NCBI RefSeq assembly: GCF_010111755.1
Contig: NC_088960.1
Location: 868,001 to 932,000 of the forward strand
Length of the DNA stretch: 64,000 nt
Origin: Nakaseomyces glabratus
Taxonomy: Eukaryota; Ascomycota; Saccharomycetes; Saccharomycetales; Saccharomycetaceae
Direction of reading: 5' to 3'
Below the pieces are notes generated by a model. The model did not search any database. It had not been told where the DNA came from and saw nothing but the letters and a program-made list of their open reading frames with translations. This document shows positions 39,174 to 50,116 of the stretch, piece after piece; position 1 is the first letter of the stretch, and each line of letters begins with the position of its first letter. Both the position numbers and the translations under genes were made by a program.

Positions 39174-41402
39174 ATGTCTTCCACTGGTTTCCAGGGCAGT
39201 GAGAAGAGTGATGCCGAATTGAAGGCTAGAAAGCAGACGTCGGTAGACGATGTCCTGATAGAAGAGAAAGAGGATACGTCGAAGCTGAAGGATGCGAAGG
39301 TCTCGCAAAGTCCACTGCTGCAATTGGAGGCATACCTGATGCCGCTTGTCTTCACAGGGTTGGCTCTGTTTGTCAGAATGTATAGGATTGGCATAAACGG
39401 TAATGTGGTGTGGGATGAAGCCCATTTTGGTAAATTTGGTTCTTACTACTTGAGACACGAGTTCTATCACGATGTGCATCCACCACTGGGTAAGATGCTA
39501 GTGGGTCTTTCCGGTTACTTGGCCGGTTACAACGGGTCCTTTGACTTCGAGTCCGGACACGAGTACCCTGAATATGTGGACTTCGTCAAGATGAGACTGT
39601 TTAACGCTTCTTTCTCAGCTATGTGTGTTCCATTGGCCTACTTCACTGCTAAGGCAATTGGTTTCTCCTTGCCTGCCGTGTGGTTGTTCACCTGTATGGT
39701 GCTTTTTGAAAACTCCTACAGCACTCTGGGTAGATTTATCTTGCTGGATTCCATGTTATTGTTTTTTACCGTCGCATCTGTATTCAGTTTTGTGATGTTC
39801 CATAACCAAAGATCTCGTCCTTTCTCTAGAAAATGGTGGAAATGGCTCTTGCTGACCGGTATCAACCTTGGTTGCACAATCTCTGTCAAGATGGTGGGTC
39901 TCTTCGTTATCACTCTGGTCGGTATCTACACTGTCATTGACTTGTTGCAGATGCTAAATGAGAAGAAGATGTCTTGGAAGTCCTACACCGGTCACTGGCT
40001 GGCAAGAATCGTCGCGTTGATCTGCGTTCCAATGGCTGTCTTCATGATTTGCTTCAAGCTGCATTTCGACCTATTGTGGCACAGTGGTACTGGTGACGCT
40101 AACATGCCTTCTCTGTTCCAAGCTGGTTTGGTCGGAAGTGATGTCGGCGGAGGTCCTCGTGATGTGGCCATTGGTTCTTCTGTGTCTATTAAGAACCAGG
40201 CTCTGAGCGGTGCTTTGCTGCACTCCCACGTCCAAACTTATCCAGAAGGTTCTAACCAGCAACAAGTCACCGCTTACAGTTACAAAGATGCCAACAACAA
40301 CTGGGTATTCCACAGAGTGAGAGAAGAAAGCCTATGGGACATAAACGAAACCGACATCGAGTACGTTGTCGACGGTGCTGTTTATAGACTTGTCCACGCC
40401 AACACCCAAAAGAACTTGCACACACATTCCATTGCTGCTCCTGTCGATAAGAAGAATTGGGAAGTTTCTGGTTACGGTAACCATACTATTGGTGATGCAA
40501 AGGATTACTGGGTTCTGGAAATTGTAGACCAAAAGGGTTCTGAAAATACAACTCAGGTTCATCCTTTGACTACCTCATTCCGTCTAAGAAACAAGGAATT
40601 GGACTGTTACTTAGCTCAAACTGGTAACCACTTGCCAGAATGGGGTTTCAGACAACACGAAATTAGTTGTGTCAAGGATCCTTTTAGGAGAGACAAGAGA
40701 ACTTGGTGGAATGTTGAATCCCATGAAAATGAGAAACTTCCAACTCCAGAAGAGTTCAAATACCCAGGTTCTGGTTTCTTGAAGGATTTCATTCACTTGA
40801 ACTTGGCTATGATGGCTACCAACAATGCTTTGGTTCCAGAAAGTGACAAATTTGACTATTTGGCATCTTCTGCCTGGGAATGGCCTACTTTGCACGTCGG
40901 TTTGAGACTATGTGGTTGGGGTGACAACAATCCAAAGTACTTCTTGTTGGGTACTCCGGTAACTACATGGGCATCATCTGTTGCTGTAATCTCTTTCATG
41001 ATTTTGTTTGTTGTTCTCCTACTGAGATGGCAAAGACAGTACAATGATTTCTCCAACAAAGATGATTTCAATTTATTCCTGATGGGTGGTTTCTATCCAA
41101 TTCTTGGATGGGGTCTACATTTTGTCCCATTTGTCATCATGTCAAGAGTCACCTACGTCCACCATTACTTGCCAGCTTTGTACTTCGCATTGATTATCCT
41201 AACATACATCATCGACGCTACAACCAAGAGATGGATGAAATCAAAGTGCGGAAGTATTATGAGACTAGTGGTCTTTGCCATCTCGATAGCTTCTGTAGTT
41301 GGTTGTTTCTGGTACTTCTCACCAATCTCCTTTGGTATGACTGGTCCAGCAATAAATTATCATTACTTGAAATGGGTCAAGACATGGCACATTCATGACT
41401 AA
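39174..41402 (+). CDS. PMT2: Protein O-mannosyltransferase, Pmt2 subfamily
   Basis: From the ATG at 39174 the protein has 742 residues (S. cerevisiae Pmt2, 759); a TTG two codons upstream is not used. It is an ER polytopic GT39 enzyme that transfers mannose from dolichyl-phosphate-mannose to Ser/Thr. The catalytic acidic pair sits in [19 protein letters not shown], followed by [12 protein letters not shown]. Three MIR motifs lie in the lumenal loop (about residues 330-530), and the C-terminal helices include [20 protein letters not shown]. Pmt2 works as a heterodimer with Pmt1. Duplicate Pmt3 is the alternative; FUN26 next door favours PMT2. Confidence 0.95.
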   Translation: MSSTGFQGSEKSDAELKARKQTSVDDVLIEEKEDTSKLKDAKVSQSPLLQLEAYLMPLVFTGLALFVRMYRIGINGNVVWDEAHFGKFGSYYLRHEFYHDVHPPLGKMLVGLSGYLAGYNGSFDFESGHEYPEYVDFVKMRLFNASFSAMCVPLAYFTAKAIGFSLPAVWLFTCMVLFENSYSTLGRFILLDSMLLFFTVASVFSFVMFHNQRSRPFSRKWWKWLLLTGINLGCTISVKMVGLFVITLVGIYTVIDLLQMLNEKKMSWKSYTGHWLARIVALICVPMAVFMICFKLHFDLLWHSGTGDANMPSLFQAGLVGSDVGGGPRDVAIGSSVSIKNQALSGALLHSHVQTYPEGSNQQQVTAYSYKDANNNWVFHRVREESLWDINETDIEYVVDGAVYRLVHANTQKNLHTHSIAAPVDKKNWEVSGYGNHTIGDAKDYWVLEIVDQKGSENTTQVHPLTTSFRLRNKELDCYLAQTGNHLPEWGFRQHEISCVKDPFRRDKRTWWNVESHENEKLPTPEEFKYPGSGFLKDFIHLNLAMMATNNALVPESDKFDYLASSAWEWPTLHVGLRLCGWGDNNPKYFLLGTPVTTWASSVAVISFMILFVVLLLRWQRQYNDFSNKDDFNLFLMGGFYPILGWGLHFVPFVIMSRVTYVHHYLPALYFALIILTYIIDATTKRWMKSKCGSIMRLVVFAISIASVVGCFWYFSPISFGMTGPAINYHYLKWVKTWHIHD

Positions 41403-41951
41403 ACGAAAACACAATGATTATTAGTTTTTTGTTTAATTTTCTTTTGACTATTGGACAGCAGTAGATAAACTCACATTACGGAAAGCTGATGAAACAGAAC
41501 GCTCTAGCCCGATTTTTATCCTCTTTCATATACATATTTAATTATATACTACACTTTAGATTTTAAAAGAAAAACAAACAGTATTTGTACGATATAAATC
41601 CCACTCAGCAGTTTCCAGATTCATTTTATTGGCAACTATATTGTTCTTATACAGCCCATGTTATGCATATAATTGCGTATATCAAATACTGGTGTGTTAT
41701 CTTCGCTTTTGCACTCCTTTCAAAAGTTTAGGGCGAGGCCAGGAAAAAAAGGAAGAAAGCATAGGATTTGACTTGGGAAATAGTTGCAGGATTACAGAAC
41801 AGTACAGTGTCTATATGATTTCCACATAAGACAATCTTGTTGACATCATAAATATAGGCTAAGGATCTTTCTGGTTACTTATTTGTGCCAACAGTTCTGC
41901 AGTACTAGACAAGACTCAGCAAGGTAACAAGGGACAGATTTAAGGAAATAA
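41403..41951. other. PMT2-HRD3 spacer
   Basis: A 549-bp AT-rich spacer with the HRD3 promoter. It is the junction between YAL- and YLR-type blocks. No tRNA, LTR or gene is seen. Confidence 0.5.
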
Positions 41952-44453
41952 ATGCTGTTGTCTACATACCTTAATTGGGCAAGTGTTCTGTTAACGATAG
42001 CGGGTGCTGAAAGCAATATAGATCCCTGGGATGAAGTCAGTTCATTCCTTCAGGGGAAGCTCCGAAAGCTTGATGTTACGAATCCGAATGCGTATGATAT
42101 GAATGATAATGAACAGGACGCCACATTCTATGTGTCGATGGATTATCATGAAGAAGAAGAGAGAAGCGAATATGAGAGTGTGTGGCAGTATTATAATGAA
42201 AATAGTGACCAAGACTGGCATAAATCTGTGTACGATAAGCTACAAGTGTCTGCAGATCAGTTCAATAACACTGAGGCAATGTATAAATTGTCACAGATAA
42301 ATCTATGGGGGCAATATGGATATCCACACAATAAATCAGTTGCCTTCCAGTATCTACAGAAATTTAATGATATGACAAGTTATGAGAATAGCTCTGCATT
42401 GTTTGATTTAGCGGTGGCATATTCAACTGGTCTCTTTGGTACTTTGCCTGTGGACGTCGCTAGAGGATTATTATATTTCCAGAGATCGGCTAGACTAGGT
42501 GACTTAAAAGCGAAGCAGGTATTGGCTTATCGTTACTTTTCTGGCTACTCAGTAGCTAGGGATGTTGATAAAGCGCTGTTATTATATAAAGAGATAGCGG
42601 AAGAGATAAAAAAAAAGTACAGTGAAGAGCAATGGAATATGGTATTTCCATATATTGAGAGTTATATTGTCAGAATTCCTGATTTTGACGAAGGTTTACT
42701 AGGTAAAGGTTTGAGTACTGTTCCACAATCAGTTCGCCGTAAGAAAACAACAAGACCGCCATTTGCAGGTTCTTCAAACTTGAAACCTATAGGTGATGTT
42801 GGGTATGGAGAGGTTGTCATGCAGTTCAAATTCAACGCTGGTAATGGTAATCCTGGTTCATTTGTTATTAGTGATAGTGAACATGAAGATAGGCTGGTTG
42901 AACTGTTTTACACTGCATGGGACTTGTATAAAGGGACGTACACTCGTGGTAGAGATTGTGACAAGGCAAAAAGGTTGCTATTACAAGTTTACAAGACGTA
43001 TGATGCAGAAGTCAAATACATGGATAATTTGCAGAAATTTTTCTACGTAAAATCCCTTGACTTACTTGCTCATATGTATTTTACGGGTGAAGGTTTTGAA
43101 AGACCTAATGTTCAGGCCGCTCTAGACTTATTTGACCGTTCTGAAAAAATCTTGGAAGGTGCCGAAATATCAAGAACAGCCAGTGAGGTTGATAAGGGTT
43201 TGATTAGTCAATACTATTTCAATAATACGCTAGGGGCTCTGAAGCATTATAAAAAGGCTAAAGAATCGGGAAATGCTCATGGAATTCTGTTTTATCAATT
43301 AGGGAAGCTGTCTGAAAAAAATCCAGAATTAAAAATAGGTGATCCATATCTATATATGCAAGAGGCCAGTTCACAGCAATATTTACCTGCCCAATACGAA
43401 TTTGCCAAAATGGTTGAATCGAATGAATTAAGGAAATATAGTGTTGAAGACATTACAAGACTGTATAAGGCATTCGTTGAAGAAAATGAAAACATTATGG
43501 CCCCACATTTAAGACTGGGTTTCTCGGAGCTTCTTGGCGGGAGCAGTGAGGTTTCTCTATATGCCTATGCCCAGGCTGCTGAACAAGGCTATGAAGCGGC
43601 ACAGATATCAGCTGCGTATCTTCTATATCAATTGCCCTACAAATTTGACGATCCGCCGGAAACTACAATTGAGAGAAAGACAATGGCTATCTCTTACTAT
43701 ACTAGAGCTTTCAAACAAGGTAATACTGATGCTGCTGTAGTAGCAGGTGATATATACTTCCAAATGAAGAACTATACAAAAGCGCTATCATTATATCAAA
43801 GTGCTGCACTAAAGTTCTCTGCTCAGGCCTTATGGAATATCGGTTACATGTATGAGCATGGATTAGGTGTAGAAAAGGACTTTCATCTGGCTAAACGATT
43901 CTACGATCAAATTTTAGAACATAACCAAAAATTATATTTTGCAGTAAAGGCAAGCGTTATGAAATTGCAATTGAAGTCATGGTTCATGTGGTTGAACGGG
44001 AAAGAGCTTGACAACATCAGTATCGATCAAGAGCAAGAAAGCACTGTCGTAAGACCTTTCTTTGACAGATTGGTACAGCTCTTGAAGAATTTATCCAGAG
44101 AAACTAGAGGAGACAATAAGAAGAAAAATCAACACAGAATTCTTAAGGAGAAAAAGACTCCTTCCCAAGGAATTATGGAAAGGTTTGGTCTACAGACCGA
44201 GGATTTATTAACGATGGTTTGTGTTCTGATAATATTTGCCATTAGTATGTTCTTTAGAACTGTTGCGCCTCGTGGGCAGTGGAATGTAAGAATCAATGGT
44301 GTCAATATAGCTGGGGGTAATGCCCTTGGTGAAGAAGGAAACCCCGAGAATGAAAACGAAGAGGATGATGAAAATGATGATGAAGGTAGGGCCAGGGCTC
44401 GTAACAACTTTGGTTTTGGTAATAATTTTGATGTACAAGTCTTTGCGATATAA
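41952..44453 (+). CDS. HRD3: ERAD adaptor Hrd3, Sel1-repeat protein
   Basis: An 833-residue protein, the length of S. cerevisiae Hrd3. A short signal peptide (LNWASVLLTIAGAES) leads into a large lumenal region built of Sel1/TPR-like repeats (for example ARLGDLKAKQVLAYRYFSG and NIGYMYEHGLGVEKDFHLAK). There are many N-x-S/T sites, one membrane helix at about residues 751-770, and an acidic cytosolic tail. Hrd3 sits with the ubiquitin ligase Hrd1 and presents misfolded ER proteins for degradation. Position directly before SEC13 matches YLR207W-YLR208W. Confidence 0.94.
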   Translation: MLLSTYLNWASVLLTIAGAESNIDPWDEVSSFLQGKLRKLDVTNPNAYDMNDNEQDATFYVSMDYHEEEERSEYESVWQYYNENSDQDWHKSVYDKLQVSADQFNNTEAMYKLSQINLWGQYGYPHNKSVAFQYLQKFNDMTSYENSSALFDLAVAYSTGLFGTLPVDVARGLLYFQRSARLGDLKAKQVLAYRYFSGYSVARDVDKALLLYKEIAEEIKKKYSEEQWNMVFPYIESYIVRIPDFDEGLLGKGLSTVPQSVRRKKTTRPPFAGSSNLKPIGDVGYGEVVMQFKFNAGNGNPGSFVISDSEHEDRLVELFYTAWDLYKGTYTRGRDCDKAKRLLLQVYKTYDAEVKYMDNLQKFFYVKSLDLLAHMYFTGEGFERPNVQAALDLFDRSEKILEGAEISRTASEVDKGLISQYYFNNTLGALKHYKKAKESGNAHGILFYQLGKLSEKNPELKIGDPYLYMQEASSQQYLPAQYEFAKMVESNELRKYSVEDITRLYKAFVEENENIMAPHLRLGFSELLGGSSEVSLYAYAQAAEQGYEAAQISAAYLLYQLPYKFDDPPETTIERKTMAISYYTRAFKQGNTDAAVVAGDIYFQMKNYTKALSLYQSAALKFSAQALWNIGYMYEHGLGVEKDFHLAKRFYDQILEHNQKLYFAVKASVMKLQLKSWFMWLNGKELDNISIDQEQESTVVRPFFDRLVQLLKNLSRETRGDNKKKNQHRILKEKKTPSQGIMERFGLQTEDLLTMVCVLIIFAISMFFRTVAPRGQWNVRINGVNIAGGNALGEEGNPENENEEDDENDDEGRARARNNFGFGNNFDVQVFAI

Positions 44454-44959
44454 TCCAGATGCCGAAACAATTATTAACAGTTATAGTTTTGATGCAAAAC
44501 CGGCTGATATTTTTGTTTAAGCTTGCACCATTAATTGTTTAGCAAAATCACATTAGTTTGATGAGAAAGTGTTATTAATAGATATATAGATTTTAATGCA
44601 TTGAAATAAATAGACGCATGCAATTGGAAACCTTCAGGTTATATAGATAAGTACTTTCTCTCTGTTCATAGTACTCCATATTAGAACGTTTTCTTCATTT
44701 ACCCGGTCCGCTGATTTAATTTTCACTATGTGAATCGTGAAGGCGAGTTCAGCTTTGAAGCTCAGGCTGGGCAAGTCAATGTAGAAATAATAATAGACAA
44801 TCAAACTTGATGCATTGTGGGTTTTATGGTAGTCTTCTTATCAGCAAAACTTGAATATAAGAATTATTAGCGGCGGGCTCTAGTTCGTTTTGTTTTTTTG
44901 AAGTTTGTTGAAAAAGCTTGAAGCCCTAGTGACACGAATCAAATAAGCAAAGGATAATA
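44454..44959. other. HRD3-SEC13 spacer
   Basis: A 506-bp spacer with the SEC13 promoter; no gene or strong motif recognised. Confidence 0.5.
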
Positions 44960-45856
44960 ATGGTTGAAATTGCTAATGCTCACAACGACTTGATCCACGA
45001 TGCAGTACTGGACTACTATGGCAAGAAGTTAGCAACATGTTCATCTGATAAAACTATCAAGATATTTGAAGTGGAAGGTGAATCGCATAAATTAGTCGAT
45101 ACCTTGGTTGGTCATGAGGGACCAGTATGGAGGGTCGATTGGGCACACCCTAAGTTTGGTACTATTTTAGCATCATGTTCATATGACGGTAAAGTTATTA
45201 TATGGAAGGAGGAGAATGATAGATGGTCTCAGATAGCCGTTCATGCAGTTCACACGGCTTCGGTGAATTCTGTACAATGGGCCCCTCACGAATATGGAGC
45301 ATTGTTACTAGCGGCATCATCTGATGGAAAAGTTTCTGTAGTTGAGTTCAAAGAAAATGGTACAGCAACTCCTCTTATTTTTGATGCACATGCTATTGGT
45401 GTAAATGCTGCATCATGGGCACCTGCCACTGTTGAAGGGGGGAACAATCCTGGTGAAGCACCAAAGGAAGTGCGCCGCTTTGTAACAGGTGGTGCTGATA
45501 ACCTTGTTAAGATATGGAGATATAATCCCGAAACGCAGTCATATTTGGTCGAAGATACCCTAGAGGGTCACTCAGATTGGGTTAGGGATGTGGCATGGTC
45601 ACCATCTGTATTGCTGCGTTCTTACATTGCAAGTGTTTCTCAGGATCGGACTTGTAATATTTGGACTCAAGAAGATAATACAGGACCATGGGTAAAGACG
45701 CAATTGACTCCAGAAGAATTTCCAGACGTATTATGGAGAGCAAGTTGGTCTCTATCGGGGAACATATTAGCAATTTCCGGTGGTGATAACAAGGTAACAC
45801 TATGGAAAGAAAATCTGAACGGAAAATGGGAATCAGCCGGAGAAGTCAATCAATAA
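44960..45856 (+). CDS. SEC13: WD40 protein of the COPII coat, nuclear pore and SEA complex
   Basis: A 298-residue protein (S. cerevisiae Sec13, 297) made of six WD40 blades, visible from repeats such as [48 protein letters not shown] and [13 protein letters not shown]. The open six-blade propeller is closed by a blade from its partner: Sec31 in the COPII outer coat, Nup145C in the nuclear pore, or Npr2/3-linked SEA proteins at the vacuole. Its partner SEC31 begins 16 kb further on in this window. Confidence 0.97.
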   Translation: MVEIANAHNDLIHDAVLDYYGKKLATCSSDKTIKIFEVEGESHKLVDTLVGHEGPVWRVDWAHPKFGTILASCSYDGKVIIWKEENDRWSQIAVHAVHTASVNSVQWAPHEYGALLLAASSDGKVSVVEFKENGTATPLIFDAHAIGVNAASWAPATVEGGNNPGEAPKEVRRFVTGGADNLVKIWRYNPETQSYLVEDTLEGHSDWVRDVAWSPSVLLRSYIASVSQDRTCNIWTQEDNTGPWVKTQLTPEEFPDVLWRASWSLSGNILAISGGDNKVTLWKENLNGKWESAGEVNQ

Positions 45857-46048
45857 GGAGGTTCTCGCAGCTTATTTCAGAGTATATATATTTCTACAAG
45901 CATGTTAAAAAGCCTCCAATTGTATAATATATTGAAATTAACAGATTGCTGAATATTTTAGAGATATTTAAGACTATCGCCAAGTAAGGATCATCGCATA
46001 TAATTTCATAGTCACCTTGTTGAAGAAATTTGGAAATCTATAGAATAT

Positions 46049-46996
46049 TTACTCTCTGTAATGTAATTTTCCTACAAACGTAGAAATCAACGTTTCTACA
46101 TCCTTAGATGCTATTCTACCATTTTCCAATACTTCTGCATGCGAAGCTTTTCCATAGTCCATTGGAACAGGTGTATCAATTTTACCACTTGGTGGGTGAT
46201 CAATAACTGCAACATTTGTTATTAAACTCAATGCTAAGACATCCCACCCACAATGTCTGGCTACGATTACTTCAGGTACCGTACTCATTCCAACCGAATC
46301 ACCTCCCAATATTCTAATCATTCTAGATTCGGCACGAGTTTCAAAAGTTGGTCCTGATGCAAAAAAATATGTACCTTCATGTAATGGTCTATCCATTTTA
46401 AGTTCGTTGTGGGTTTGGAATAAAAGTTTTCTTAGGTCGTGACTGTACGCATCACTTAATGCAAGAAATCTTGGACCTATGTCATCAAAATTTGGCCCTT
46501 TCAATGGGTGTAATCCTGCTAAGCCTGGGAAGTTGATATGATCATATATACACATTATGTCTCCTGGTTTAAATTCGGAATTGATGCCACCCGCAGCGTT
46601 GGTAACAATTAGTGTCTTAATTCCTCCCTTAGAAAAATGGTGCAAAACTCTGATTGGGAAGACTGTTTCTTGCATTGTATTTCCTTCATATCCATGTAAT
46701 CTACCACTCATTAAAACCACAGGGTAATCGTTCATTATTCCAAACACTAAGTTACCTGAGTGACCAGGAACTGTGCTTCTTTTGAAACCGGGAATTAGCT
46801 CATATGGAATAACCAAAGGCTCCAATTTATCTTTATTTAGTTTATCGGGGATGCCTGATAGACCAGATCCACAAATGATTAATGCCCTAGGTTCAAACTT
46901 CTCATTTTGGAACCGTTCTTGAAACCTTTCTGATAAATACTCACTAGCCTTCTCGATTTTCACACGTTCTTCTCCTAAGTCCCAATTTGTATTCAT
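46049..46996 (-). CDS. PNP1: Purine nucleoside phosphorylase
   Basis: A 315-residue enzyme (S. cerevisiae Pnp1, 311). It splits inosine, guanosine and nicotinamide riboside to base and ribose-1-phosphate. Conserved PNP features are the phosphate-binding GSGLSGIP near residue 54, the VPGHSGNLV loop, MSGRLHGYEG, the VTNAAGGINSEFKPGD segment, YFFASGPTFETRAESR with the purine-site region, and GGDSVGMSTVPEVIVARH. It converges on SEC13 and diverges from the cyclin gene. Confidence 0.96.
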   Translation of the reverse strand: MNTNWDLGEERVKIEKASEYLSERFQERFQNEKFEPRALIICGSGLSGIPDKLNKDKLEPLVIPYELIPGFKRSTVPGHSGNLVFGIMNDYPVVLMSGRLHGYEGNTMQETVFPIRVLHHFSKGGIKTLIVTNAAGGINSEFKPGDIMCIYDHINFPGLAGLHPLKGPNFDDIGPRFLALSDAYSHDLRKLLFQTHNELKMDRPLHEGTYFFASGPTFETRAESRMIRILGGDSVGMSTVPEVIVARHCGWDVLALSLITNVAVIDHPPSGKIDTPVPMDYGKASHAEVLENGRIASKDVETLISTFVGKLHYRE

Positions 46997-48527
46997 TTTT
47001 GTTTAAACCGTAGTGATGTATTGTCTGTATTAATACCAGCTTTCCTAATTGTAGTCGAAAAAACAATTATCTTATATAAGATATATCGTGAAATATAAAG
47101 GGTATATCATTGCATTAGTGGCATGTTACCTTTCACGTTAAATTAATTTTAGACTTGATGCACTTCTGGTAGTTGCTCCGTGTGTCATTGTAAACAAAAT
47201 TACTATTTGATTGGATATGACAAAACTTTTCGTAGAAGAATGGATTCTAAAATGCAGGACCGATGGTGACTTACTGTAATTAAAATCCCAAATGCAGTCC
47301 CAAAACATAAAAATTTCTTGAACCAGAATATGAAGCACAAGAATAATACCAACCATGAAATCTAAACTCAGTGATTTAACAAAAACAATTACAACAAACT
47401 ATTTTGCATGTCCTTAGAAGTTTACTTTCGGACTTGCACCACACCATTTCTTATAATTACTAGTCGACAACTATAATAGGAAGGCAAACATAATCTAATC
47501 GACGACAAAGCACATTCTTGTGATCTACAACTATGAAGAATGTTGAAGGCATGTAACTTCCATATTTGGAAACAAGGTTAGCATTTGTATATATGTGATT
47601 TACATTTATCTCTACGATAATCTCTGTGTTTTTGTGAAGTTGTTCTACCATCGATTCGTGCGTATTAATACTGCAATGGGTATAGTTCTTGCTTACTACG
47701 AGAATACTTACGAGTTGATATCGTCTATAGGTACGACATTTTCTTGGCTCCACCTACCATTTTGAAATATCTTTGTCAAAACGCGAAGAAAATCTCGCGG
47801 AGATCTATCAAACATATGAAATTCTGAACTACCATTTTTGGATATTTACATATTTCCATAATAGGAACTGCGTTATTATATTGTTTCTTTTTTCTGTTCC
47901 AGTGAAATACACAAAACACAAACAAACACAAAATTGAGCTACCAATTCATTGAGATGAATTTTAGAATTTCAGGATCAATCCATCAGATAACTAAGATTG
48001 AATGGAAATGAAAAGCTTGTGTTTTAGCTCTATGGATCTAATAAGTAGGTATTATAGTTTTTGACCACTGAACAATAACAAAAAGGAATTGTGAAAAAAA
48101 GAAACAATAGCAATTAAAGCAAATCCTTCTGCACAATAAACAATTGAAAGTTCCAATACATTTCTGGCACTACACAGTATATTCTCATTTAGAATTCAAA
48201 AAAAAATAATATTGGAACCATTCTTCTACTTTTGATTTTAATTGTCTATATCTAACTACTGATAAACCTTTGATTACAATAGTCTTAGAAACAACTTTCA
48301 CAACTCTGTCAAGACTATATTGAATATTAGTTACCACAATTCAACGATTATCCCAGTTCAAAAATTGCAGATTTGCTATTTAGTTGAGAACATATTTAGA
48401 ATAGAGAAGTCAGTGCTTGTTTTGTGATCGCTGTAGATTTAATAAATCGAAAAATATTTTAAACTACTGGACAAGAGTGAAACCATATTACCATAATAAC
48501 TATCAGAAATAAAGTACACCCACGTTT
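46997..48527. other. Large PNP1-cyclin divergent intergenic region
   Basis: At 1.53 kb this is the largest gap in the window. It is AT-rich with A/T tracts. Forkhead-type motifs occur at 47190-47197 (GTAAACAA) and 48136-48143 (ATAAACAA), the latter about 385 bp before the cyclin start; they are short and may be chance. Two minus-strand frames of 97 codons (47460-47753, GTG start) and 72 codons (47138-47356) are unlike known proteins. S. cerevisiae PNP1 and CLB4 are direct neighbours as well. Confidence 0.5.
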
Positions 48528-49859
48528 ATGAATAATACTGAAGATATGTTTAGGGACGTTGAAAATGCAAGCCAAAATATGGCTTCAACAGTGAACACTT
48601 CAAGAATGGACCAAAGACAAAGAAGGGCTTTGACTGATTTGACATCACAAAAAGTGAACAGAATTCATACTTCAAAAACAATTAAGGATATTCCAGCATA
48701 TTTATCAAATTACACTGCCGATGGAGAGAATAAAAACATTGACCAAGCTTTTAATCATAGTAATGACCAAGATATCGGTTTAGTAAATCAAATCAACTCA
48801 GGATATGCCAATGTTGAAAACGAACCAGGAAAAGAAACTGATCACATATTTATAGATCAGGATGATCTGTCAGATTTAGATATTGTACAAGAGGACTCCT
48901 TGAGGGAGCAACTAGAAGAATTTGAACACGACTTTGAGAATTTTGTGGAGCCACTCTCACCAATATTTAATGATGAAATACAAGATACTCTTGATAGAGC
49001 ATTTAAAGAATACTATAGAGCAACTCCAGATATGGAGGATGATGATACATTTGATGCTGTTATGGTAACGGAGTATGGTAGTGATATTTTTCGTTACATG
49101 AGAAAGCTTGAATTAAAATATAGACCAAATCCGTACTACATGGCAGGCCAACCGGAATTGAAATGGGAATATAGAAAGACTGTGATTGACTGGATTGTGC
49201 AGGTTCACGAGAGGTTCCAATTACTTCCTGAAACACTATATCTAACTATTAACATCATCGACAGATTTTTATCAAGAAAGAATATTACACTTAACAGATT
49301 CCAACTAGTTAGTGCTACTGCATTACTGATAGCATCCAAATACGAGGAAATCAATTGCCCTACTATAAAGGATATAGTCTATATGGTAGACAATACTTAT
49401 TCCAGGGATGACATCATAGAAGCTGAAAAATATATGATTGATGCACTAGACTTCGAAGTTAGCTGGCCAGGTCCTATGTCGTTCTTGCGGAGAATAAGTA
49501 AAGCAGATGATTATGAATACCGAACTAGAAATCTAGCTAAGTATTTGCTAGAAACCACACTAATGGAATCCTCTTTAATCAGTGCACTACCAAGCTGGCT
49601 TGCAGCTGGTGCCTACTTTTTAAGTAGAATAATATTAGGTTACGAAGAGTGGACCCTTAAACATGTCTACTATTCGGGCTATACTCACGAACAGCTTTAT
49701 CCTCTGGCTACACTTATCTTAGACAACTGCCAGAATTATGAAGAAAGCCACCAAGCAATTTGGACGAAGTATAGTCAACCACAATATCATCAAGTTTCAA
49801 TACTGGTTACGAAGTTCTTAGGTAGAGTTTCTTCAGACGATATGTCAGAAATTTATTAA
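48528..49859 (+). CDS. CLB4: G2/M B-type cyclin of the Clb3/Clb4 group
   Basis: A 443-residue B-type cyclin. A destruction box (RRALTDLT, residues 32-39) lies near the N-terminus. The cyclin box runs from about residue 170 (YMRKLELKYRPNPYYM) through WIVQVHERFQLLPETLYLTINIIDRFLS-type sequence, split as WIVQVHERF and ATALLIASKYEEI. A second cyclin fold runs to the C-terminus. It should activate Cdc28 during S/G2/M. S. cerevisiae has CLB3 and CLB4 from the genome duplication; PNP1 on one side suggests CLB4, while NOP14 on the other lies near CLB3. I therefore call it Clb3/4, with the CLB4 name tentative. Confidence 0.85.
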   Translation: MNNTEDMFRDVENASQNMASTVNTSRMDQRQRRALTDLTSQKVNRIHTSKTIKDIPAYLSNYTADGENKNIDQAFNHSNDQDIGLVNQINSGYANVENEPGKETDHIFIDQDDLSDLDIVQEDSLREQLEEFEHDFENFVEPLSPIFNDEIQDTLDRAFKEYYRATPDMEDDDTFDAVMVTEYGSDIFRYMRKLELKYRPNPYYMAGQPELKWEYRKTVIDWIVQVHERFQLLPETLYLTINIIDRFLSRKNITLNRFQLVSATALLIASKYEEINCPTIKDIVYMVDNTYSRDDIIEAEKYMIDALDFEVSWPGPMSFLRRISKADDYEYRTRNLAKYLLETTLMESSLISALPSWLAAGAYFLSRIILGYEEWTLKHVYYSGYTHEQLYPLATLILDNCQNYEESHQAIWTKYSQPQYHQVSILVTKFLGRVSSDDMSEIY

Positions 49860-50116
49860 CCATATAAATGAATTCAGTAGTCACGATAATTGCATGGTGT
49901 GAATATTGGAAGCACCCAATAGGGAAGTATCCTTGGTTTACACTAGTTAGGAGGGCTTTTTTTCTATATGTTCCTCTAAACCTTTAAGTAATAAATAATT
50001 CGTAAATGCATCTTCATAATATAATAAACAATAATTGTCAAATACAAATTCTCATGCATAAATTGAATGGTTTAAAAAAAGTACTACGAAAACAATATAT
50101 GATATAAAACGGCCGC

